In this document: one piece after another, positions 6,370-10,795 of the stretch | Numbering within the stretch: position 1 is the stretch's first letter | How the letters are laid out: each line of letters starts with the position of its first letter | Assembly (NCBI GenBank): GCA_046728075.1 | Contig: JBKPDV010000093.1 | Coordinates: forward strand, 1 to 15,029 | Origin: JBKPDV01 sp046728075 | GTDB lineage: Bacteria; Acidobacteriota; Thermoanaerobaculia; UBA5066; Gp7-AA6 | Direction: 5' to 3' | Length of the DNA stretch: 15,029 nt | Notes under the pieces: model-generated | What the model was told of the DNA's origin: nothing | Databases searched by the model: none | The model's input: only the letters and a program-made list of their open reading frames with translations | Made by a program: the position numbers and the translations under genes

Positions 6370-6788
6370 TGAAGGGGGCCCTGCCGCACGCCTACCCCTT
6401 TCGCTTCGTCGAATCGATTCTGGAGGACCGGCCGCGGGGGGGCGGGCCGAGCGGCGAAAAATGGCAGGGGAGAGTGAAGTCCGCGCCTTCGGCCAACGGC
6501 CGCGCGACCCGAGACGGAGCCTGGGGATCTCCCATGCTCTATGTGGAGGCGATCGCGCAGGCAGCGTTGCTGATCGAGGGGGGCGATCCCGCGACTGGGC
6601 GCCAGGGCTTTCTCGCCGGAATCGACGGCTTCCAGAGCCTGCGCCCTGCCGAGGCCGGCGAAACGCTCGACGTCTCCGTCGAGCTCGCGGCTCGTTTCGG
6701 CGGTATCGTAAAGTTCCAGGGCGAGATTCGATCCGGCGGCGAAGTCCTCGCGCGCGGTACGGTGCTAGTGAAGAAAGGCGTTGGGTGA
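6369..6788 (+). CDS. FabZ-like hotdog protein, probable dehydratase homologue lacking the usual His
   Basis: This 139-residue protein resembles 3-hydroxyacyl-ACP dehydratases of the FabZ type. It has the opening PHAYPFRFVESILE (6-19), the central helix MLYVEAIAQAALL (56-68) with E60 at the FabZ catalytic acid, and the C-terminal strands FLAGIDGFQSLRPAEAGE and KFQGEIRSGGEVLARG. The FabZ segment GHFPGxP, which supplies the catalytic His, is not recognisable: the residues before GSPMLYVE are NGRATRDGAW, and the only His is H7. It may be inactive, a partner subunit for an active dehydratase, or use different chemistry such as a thioesterase. It overlaps the ACP stop by one base, so the ACP is its likely partner. 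The stop codon lies in a repeat arm. Confidence 0.75.
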   Translation: MKGALPHAYPFRFVESILEDRPRGGGPSGEKWQGRVKSAPSANGRATRDGAWGSPMLYVEAIAQAALLIEGGDPATGRQGFLAGIDGFQSLRPAEAGETLDVSVELAARFGGIVKFQGEIRSGGEVLARGTVLVKKGVG

Positions 6789-6845
6789 TAGGGACGAGAG
6801 CCCAGAGTAGTCATACCCATCACCAATCACCGACCACCTACGACC
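6784..6845. repeat. Heptamer element, ATCACC family
   Basis: The plus strand shows period-7 units TCATACC (6811-6817), CATCACC (6818-6824), AATCACC (6825-6831), GACCACC (6832-6838) and TACGACC (6839-6845). A short inverted arm GGTGAT (6784-6789) overlaps the stop codon of the hotdog gene. The units are more decayed than at the other sites. The element fills the gap to the STAS gene, ending 8 bp before its ATG. Confidence 0.65.
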
Positions 6846-6853
6846 CGACGGCA

Positions 6854-7243
6854 ATGCGTATAGAGACGGAAGAACATGGCGCCCACGTGGTGATCCGCCC
6901 GAAAGGCACGTTCGCCCTTGGAGAGGCGACGCAGGCGTTGGCGGAGACGCTGAACCGCGCCGAGACGGAGAAGAGCGGAGCGATCCTCGTCGATCTGACC
7001 GACCTGAGGACGCTCGACTCGACAGCCCTCGGTCTTCTCGTCGGATGTCTCCGAAGGATGCACGCGCTCAGCCGCGAGGTGATCCTGGTTCATCCCAACG
7101 AGCGCGTCCGGCTCCTGCTCTCGATGACTCGGCTCGATTCCGTTTTTCCGGTTCACAGCGGAATCACCGAGGCGTTCGACGACCTGGAACGCAAGACTGG
7201 AGGGGTAACCGACCGTGAGCGCCGAAGTCGAGACAGCGTTTGA
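6854..7243 (+). CDS. STAS-domain protein (anti-sigma factor antagonist-like)
   Basis: This 129-residue single STAS domain resembles SpoIIAA/RsbV. Such proteins bind a kinase anti-sigma factor and are switched off by phosphorylation. The beta strand VVIRPKGTF (12-20), strand AILVDLTDL (43-51), and the phosphoacceptor loop LDSTALG (54-60, likely S56) are in place, followed by EVILVHPNERVRLLLSMTRLDSVFPV. The last 20 residues are a charged tail (TGGVTDRERRSRDSV) overlapped by the next gene. The frame is open far upstream, but ATG 6854 is the first start at the domain. No RsbW-like kinase, PP2C phosphatase or sigma factor is in the window, so its partners lie elsewhere. A link to the acyl genes is unproven. 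Confidence 0.85.
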   Translation: MRIETEEHGAHVVIRPKGTFALGEATQALAETLNRAETEKSGAILVDLTDLRTLDSTALGLLVGCLRRMHALSREVILVHPNERVRLLLSMTRLDSVFPVHSGITEAFDDLERKTGGVTDRERRSRDSV

Positions 7244-7484
7244 GTGCACAAACGAGCCGCCGCATCGATTCGCGATCGTCGAACGAATGCGCAACCGGGA
7301 GGGGGTTCTGCTCACGCTGAAGCGGCTCGACGCTCCCTACCCGAAGCGCGAGATGTTCATCACCGGCCGGGAGCTGAAGATGGGCTACGACAACGTCTAC
7401 AAGGCCTGTTTCGTATGCGTCGATCAGGGGCGCAAGGAGACGGCCATCGTGCTCCCCAAGGCAGACATACAGGCGGGACTCTAG
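7215..7484 (+). CDS. Small protein of unknown function overlapping the STAS gene
   Basis: An 89-residue product that I do not recognise. The start is GTG 7215, with a strong purine-rich site GGAGGGG (7199-7205) about nine bases upstream. It overlaps the end of the STAS gene by 29 bp in another frame, so translation is likely coupled. The protein looks like a small mixed alpha/beta domain: RFAIVERMRNREGVLLTLKRL, then REMFITGREL, and FVCVD...ETAIVLPKADI. It has C11 and a CFVC pair (C65, C68) but no complete metal site. There is no signal peptide or membrane segment. Codon use matches its neighbours, and both the ribosome site and the overlap make it more than a shadow frame. Confidence 0.65.
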   Translation: MSAEVETAFECTNEPPHRFAIVERMRNREGVLLTLKRLDAPYPKREMFITGRELKMGYDNVYKACFVCVDQGRKETAIVLPKADIQAGL

Positions 7485-7503
7485 GACGGAGTTATCGGCG
7501 ATC

Positions 7504-7583
7504 AGTTTTCAGTTGTCAGTTCAGGAGTGTATTGCGGTGCCTCCGTTCCAAACTGATCACTGATGACTGATAACTGAAAACTC
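7504..7583. repeat. Inverted heptamer element, AGTTTTC/ACTGATN family
   Basis: The left arm is AGTTTTC (7504-7510), AGTTGTC (7511-7517), AGTTCAG (7518-7524). The right arm is ACTGATC (7552-7558), ACTGATG (7559-7565), ACTGATA (7566-7572), ACTGAAA (7573-7579), ACTC (7580-7583). The right arm read on the minus strand (AGTTTTCAGTTATCAGT...) matches the left arm, so the two form an imperfect hairpin around a 27-bp centre. The whole element sits between two small genes of unknown role. Confidence 0.87.
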
Positions 7584-7591
7584 GAGCCCGC

Positions 7592-7942
7592 ATGCCCACC
7601 AAAGAGCCCGAGCCGGGTCCGTACCTGGACCGCTTGATCGAATTGCGCGTCTTCGGGCGGAAGCCCGCGGGCGAGGTCCCCGCCTACTCGTCCGATGAGA
7701 CGGCGGCCGAGATGGTCATCGGCCGCCTGAACAAGCCGCCGCTTCGGTGGATGAGCCTGAAGGATGGAGATGGGTGGACCTTTCACTGGCGAAAACCCGT
7801 CCCTTTGCCCGCCGGCCGGTCACGTGCCCGCTACATGAAACTGGTGTCGGTCACGGCCCCGACCCGGCCGCTGGCAATCTGCCGCGCGGCCTTAAAGCTT
7901 CTCGGACCCTTGAAACCGCGCGCGCGGCAGAATCCCGTCTAG
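7592..7942 (+). CDS. Small protein, possibly phage-ABA-sandwich-like; function unknown
   Basis: This is a 116-residue protein. The segment PYLDRLIELRVFG (10-22), then VPAYSSDETAAEMVIGRL (29-46), and the late RPLAICRAALKLLG (92-105) recall a small domain found in phage and bacterial proteins (the phage ABA sandwich family), in which an N-terminal helix, a Y-S-T-D segment and a C-terminal LAICRAAL helix recur. That match is from memory and moderate. There is no signal peptide or membrane segment, and the C-terminus is basic. ATG 7592 lies 8 bp after a repeat arm with no clear Shine-Dalgarno. No other phage genes are near, so a prophage remnant is not supported. Confidence 0.6.
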   Translation: MPTKEPEPGPYLDRLIELRVFGRKPAGEVPAYSSDETAAEMVIGRLNKPPLRWMSLKDGDGWTFHWRKPVPLPAGRSRARYMKLVSVTAPTRPLAICRAALKLLGPLKPRARQNPV

Positions 7943-7977
7943 CTCTCTTCTTTCTCCGTCGGCGATCGATCGACCGG

Positions 7978-8096
7978 AGCAGATTCCGCTCGTCGAAATG
8001 ACAGCGATGTCGTTTTCGGGACGTTGGGGAGCAATCCGTGCGCGTGCGCGCGCTTGTGAGTCCCCCTCCCGTCCCGAGCGAAGCGAGGGATCTGCT
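7978..8096. repeat. Inverted pair of GAGCGAAGCGAG-type intergenic repeats
   Basis: The left copy, AGCAGATTCCGCTCGTCGAA (7978-7997, followed by ATGAC), and the right copy at 8071-8096 (GTCCCGAGCGAAGCGAGGGA followed by TCTGCT) are the same motif in opposite orientation; reverse-complemented, the right copy begins AGCAGATCCCTCGCTTCGCT. They flank about 70 bp between the converging 116-residue-protein and CBS-protein genes. Motifs of the form GATTCCTCGCTTCGCTCGG recur in intergenic DNA of many bacterial genomes, so this looks like a dispersed repeat rather than a local operator. It could also act as a two-way transcription stop, although no T-run is present. Confidence 0.6.
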
Positions 8097-8102
8097 TCGG
8101 TT

Positions 8103-8552
8103 CTAGGTCGGAATCGCCGACGGCGACGAGGTCGGCTCGGAGACCTCCTTGACGACCTCTCCGGCCTTGCTCTCTTTTCCCCGCACCGCGATGTCGGCCT
8201 GCGACACGATGCCGCAGCAGGCGCCCGTTCGGTCGATGACCAGAACACGGCGAACTCTGTTCTTCTCCATGGCCTCGCAGCACTCGTTGAGGCTGGCATC
8301 CAAAGAGACGGTGACGACCGGCGCGGACATGCAGTCGCGAGCGGTCAGCTCCAGCGCATTCTTTCCCGCCGCGACCGCGCGACACGCAATGTCCCGATCG
8401 GTCACGATCCCGATGGGCCTCCGGTTGCCAGGACTATCGATAATAGGAACCGCACCACAGTCATGGTCGACGAACATGCGGGCGACCTCGCGCAGGTTCG
8501 TATCCGGCAGACAACACGCGGGGTTGGGTGTCATGAACTCGCTCACCTTCAT
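8103..8552 (-). CDS. Two-CBS-domain protein
   Basis: This 149-residue cytoplasmic protein consists of a tandem CBS pair (Bateman module), a domain that binds adenine nucleotides or related ligands. CBS1 spans about residues 7-60 (FMTPNPACCLPDTNLREVAR...GAVPIIDS...PIGIVTDRDIA), and CBS2 about 72-127 (DCMSAPVVTVSLDASLNE...RRVLVIDRTGACCGIVSQADIA). The GIVTDRD and GIVSQAD ends are classic. The frame is open to 8600, but ATG 8552 is preferred: it opens MKVSEFMTPNP and is preceded by GGAGG. Six cysteines (13, 14, 32, 91, 92, 112, besides 57 and 74) make it unusually Cys-rich. The next gene upstream on the strand is a response regulator 111 bp away; a functional link is possible but not shown. Confidence 0.92.
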   Translation of the reverse strand: MKVSEFMTPNPACCLPDTNLREVARMFVDHDCGAVPIIDSPGNRRPIGIVTDRDIACRAVAAGKNALELTARDCMSAPVVTVSLDASLNECCEAMEKNRVRRVLVIDRTGACCGIVSQADIAVRGKESKAGEVVKEVSEPTSSPSAIPT

Positions 8553-8663
8553 AGCGTCCTCCAGCCGGCTTTGATGCAAGACCCGCACCGATTCGGCCAT
8601 GCGGAGCCGATGATCCGTGCCGCGTTCGCTCGATCTCCGCGCAGACGGCCCGAGAGGCCGCCG

Positions 8664-9053
8664 CTACCTGGACTGGCAGTTACAGTAACTGTTGACCGAA
8701 TCCAGAAGCCGGTTGAGGTCCAGGGGTTTTTTCAGCGTCGCCTGCACGGGAAGGTGGGGAGCGGCGAAGCCGGGCATGTCCAGATAGGCGGACATCACCA
8801 CGACAGGGATCTCTTCGAGCTGTGCGTCGGACTTGCGCTGCTCCAGGAATTGCCAGCCGTTCATGATTGGCATCATCAGGTCGAGCAGGATGACGCAGGG
8901 GCGCGCCTCGCTGCGGAGAAGCGTCAGAGCCTCGGCGCCGTTGCTTGCGGCGCGGACGGAGCAACCTTCTTCCTGGAGAATCGAGCCGACCGCTTCGCGT
9001 AATTCCTGATCATCTTCGACCACAAGGACATCGTGCGTCTTGGCGAGGATCAT
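8664..9053 (-). CDS. Single-domain response regulator (CheY-like receiver)
   Basis: This 129-residue receiver domain has no output domain. The acidic pocket is E13, D14 and D15 (VLVVEDDQ), the phosphoacceptor is D58 (VILLDLMMP), the switch serine is S88 (VVVMSAY), and the invariant lysine is K109 (TLKKPLD). The C-terminal CNCQSR tail is unusual. The frame stays open far upstream because of antisense shadowing, but ATG 9053 (MILAKTHDVLVVEDD) begins the domain. There is no strong Shine-Dalgarno; a TAGAAT on the minus strand (9082-9077) could be its -10 box. It is divergent from the pyrophosphatase gene and upstream of the CBS gene. No histidine kinase is adjacent, so it is an orphan regulator acting on proteins. 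Confidence 0.92.
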   Translation of the reverse strand: MILAKTHDVLVVEDDQELREAVGSILQEEGCSVRAASNGAEALTLLRSEARPCVILLDLMMPIMNGWQFLEQRKSDAQLEEIPVVVMSAYLDMPGFAAPHLPVQATLKKPLDLNRLLDSVNSYCNCQSR

Positions 9054-9152
9054 CGGGTGGCGGCCTTCGACCGCGCATTCTAACCCGCCGACGTGCGGGA
9101 GCCGCGGATTTCCGGCTGGGACGCGGGCAAGCGCGGAAACGATGGCACTAGA

Positions 9153-9713
9153 ATGCGATTTGTGCATCCCTGGCACGACGTCTCGCTCGGTCCGCACGCG
9201 CCCGAGTTCGTGCCGTCGATCATCGAGATCCCCAAGGGCTCCAAGGTCAAGTACGAGTTGGACAAGCCGAGCGGCCTGATCCGCGTCGACCGCGTTCTTT
9301 TTTCGGCGGTGCACTATCCCGCCAACTACGGTCTGATACCCCAGACCTACTGCGACGATCACGATCCTCTGGACATCCTGGTTCTCGGGCAGGAAGAGGT
9401 CGTGCCGCTCGCGATTCTGCGAGCGAGACCGATCGGCGTCATGAAGATGACCGACCAGGGAGAGGAAGACGACAAGATCATTGCCGTCCATGCGGACGAT
9501 CCCGAGTACGTCCACTACGAATCGATCCGCCAGCTCCCCCCGCATCGAATGGAGGAGCTGCGGCGGTTCTTCGAGGACTACAAAGTGCTGGAGCGCAAGA
9601 CGGTGACCGTCGACGAATTTCAGGACCGGGAAGAGGCTCTTCAGGTCATTCGAGACGCCATTACCCTCTACAACACCCACCGGGACCTGTTGCGAGCGGG
9701 CAGGCAGCCGTGA
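9153..9713 (+). CDS. ppa: Inorganic pyrophosphatase, family I
   Basis: This 186-residue soluble Mg2+-dependent pyrophosphatase hydrolyses PPi to phosphate and pulls biosynthetic reactions forward. Motifs: EIPKGSKVKYELDK (25-38), VHYPANYGLIPQTY (53-66), the metal-binding DxDPxD as DDHDPLD (68-74, with D69, D71 and D74), and MTDQGEEDDKI with D101 and D106. The C-terminal LEEL-like helix and the segment RFFEDYKVLERKTVTVDEF are typical. The frame is open from 9093; ATG 9153 (MRFVHPWHDV) matches the usual N-terminus. It stands alone on its strand, divergent from the response regulator. Length is slightly above the E. coli enzyme (176 residues). Confidence 0.96.
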   Translation: MRFVHPWHDVSLGPHAPEFVPSIIEIPKGSKVKYELDKPSGLIRVDRVLFSAVHYPANYGLIPQTYCDDHDPLDILVLGQEEVVPLAILRARPIGVMKMTDQGEEDDKIIAVHADDPEYVHYESIRQLPPHRMEELRRFFEDYKVLERKTVTVDEFQDREEALQVIRDAITLYNTHRDLLRAGRQP

Positions 9714-9733
9714 CGGGCAATGGGACTCTCGTG

Positions 9734-9759
9734 CTGCGCAGCGGAGCGCTGCTTCGCAG
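9734..9759 (+). terminator. GC-rich hairpin after ppa
   Basis: CTGCG (9734-9738) plus CAGCG (9739-9743) pair with CGCTG (9747-9751) and CGCAG (9755-9759) around a GAG loop, with a CTT bulge. This makes ten GC-rich pairs, 20 bp after the ppa stop. There is no T-tract, so intrinsic termination is uncertain; it could be an mRNA-stabilising or pausing structure. Confidence 0.35.
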
Positions 9760-9807
9760 AGCAGTACGCGACGCGCAACGAGATCGGCCGTCCGTGAATG
9801 GAATGGA

Positions 9808-9830
9808 CCGGCGAAGCCGGAAGTTTCTTT
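9808..9830 (+). terminator. Short hairpin with T-rich tail between ppa and the exported-protein gene
   Basis: The stem CCGGC (9808-9812) / GCCGG (9816-9820) with a GAA loop is followed by AAGTTTCTTT (9821-9830). This looks like a weak intrinsic terminator of ppa. It ends only 5 bp before the preferred ATG of the next gene (9836), so it may instead be a leader structure. The stem is short. Confidence 0.3.
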
Positions 9831-9835
9831 CTGTG

Positions 9836-10717
9836 ATGCTCCAGAAGCAGCGCCGAGCACTGATCGTCGGTGCCCTCGTCGCCCTCGCGTCGGCCGCGCG
9901 GGCCGGGGACGAGCCGGATCTCGCTCCGCTGCCCGATCTTCACCAGTTTCTCAACGAGGTCCGGGAACGCCTTCACACCGACGAATACCTTCTCGATCAG
10001 TACACGTTTACCGAACGTCACACCGAGCGGCACCTGGATTCTCAGGGTCGGACCGAAAAGGTGATCACCGAGGTCTACGAGGTCTATCCCTCCGCCGAGC
10101 CCGGGCAGACCTACCGCCGTCTCGTCGCGCGGGACGGAAAAGCTCTGGACGCAAAGGAGCTGGCAAAGGAGGATCGCAAGCGGGAAGAGAAGACGGCTCT
10201 CGATTCGACGCGGACGGCGCAATTGAAGCGCCTCGAGGCAAAGGCCGAGGCGCGCAGCCGCGAGCAGAAGGTCGTCGAAGAGCTGTTTCGAGTTTACGAC
10301 ATGGCGATTGTCGGCCGGGAGCTCCTCGCAGGCCGCCGCACTATCCTCGTCACCTTTCAGCCGCGCGCGGACTTCGAGCCGACCACGAAGACGGGCAAGA
10401 TCCTGAAGAAATTCACCGGGCGTGCCTGGGTCGACGAAGGGGATCGACAGGTGGTCCGCGTCGAAGGAGATCTGCTGGACGACTTGTCGTTCGGCTTCGG
10501 AATCCTCGCCCGGCTGAAGAAGGGGGCGCGCGCCGAGCTCGTGCGCCGCAAGGTCAACGATGAGATCTGGCTTCCGGCGGAGGCACGGTTCATCGGGGCC
10601 GCGCGCGTCCTTCTCGTGAAGACGATCCGGCTGGATACGCTCTCCGAGTATTCCGATTACAAGAAGTTCACGGTCGCCACGGAGTCGACGGTGAAATCGG
10701 AGCCGAAAGAGAACTGA
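9836..10717 (+). CDS. Exported protein of unknown function
   Basis: I do not recognise the family. With ATG 9836 the 293-residue product has a typical signal peptide: MLQKQRR, hydrophobic ALIVGALVALASA, and a likely AxA cut at ARA/GDEPD. The mature part starts with helical LPDLHQFLNEVRERLHTDEYLLDQYTFTERHTER. A strongly charged Lys/Glu/Arg-rich segment follows (about KELAKEDRKREEKTALDSTR through KAEARSREQKVVEEL), then beta-rich repeats: RTILVTFQPRADFEP, GRAWVDEGDRQVVRVEGD, VNDEIWLPAEARFIGAARVLLVKTIRLDTLSEYSDYKKF. That end resembles LolA/LolB-like or outer-membrane-associated beta proteins of Acidobacteria, suggesting a periplasmic role. Starts at 9803 (ATG) and 9710 (GTG, overlapping ppa) are possible but would bury the signal peptide. 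Confidence 0.75.
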   Translation: MLQKQRRALIVGALVALASAARAGDEPDLAPLPDLHQFLNEVRERLHTDEYLLDQYTFTERHTERHLDSQGRTEKVITEVYEVYPSAEPGQTYRRLVARDGKALDAKELAKEDRKREEKTALDSTRTAQLKRLEAKAEARSREQKVVEELFRVYDMAIVGRELLAGRRTILVTFQPRADFEPTTKTGKILKKFTGRAWVDEGDRQVVRVEGDLLDDLSFGFGILARLKKGARAELVRRKVNDEIWLPAEARFIGAARVLLVKTIRLDTLSEYSDYKKFTVATESTVKSEPKEN

Positions 10718-10724
10718 AGCCGGT

Positions 10725-10746
10725 GCTATATCAGATCTGATATAGC
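10725..10746. promoter_or_regulatory. Perfect 22-bp palindrome upstream of the membrane/spermidine-synthase fusion
   Basis: The half-site GCTATATCAGA (10725-10735) is followed at once by its exact reverse complement TCTGATATAGC (10736-10746). It sits 7 bp after the stop of the exported-protein gene and 49 bp before the fusion gene's ATG. It is AT-rich in a GC-rich setting and has no T-tract, so an operator for a dimeric repressor fits better than a terminator. The regulator is not in the window. Confidence 0.6.
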
Positions 10747-10795
10747 GGCGCCGCCGCAGGCTCTCGCGGGCGTCCGAGGTAGGTAGACTTCGCCG

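Noticed and set aside
8646..8660. CGGCC-CGAGA-GGCCG hairpin just after the response-regulator stop on the minus strand
   Set aside because: Only five pairs and no T-tract follows on the minus strand; too weak to call a terminator.
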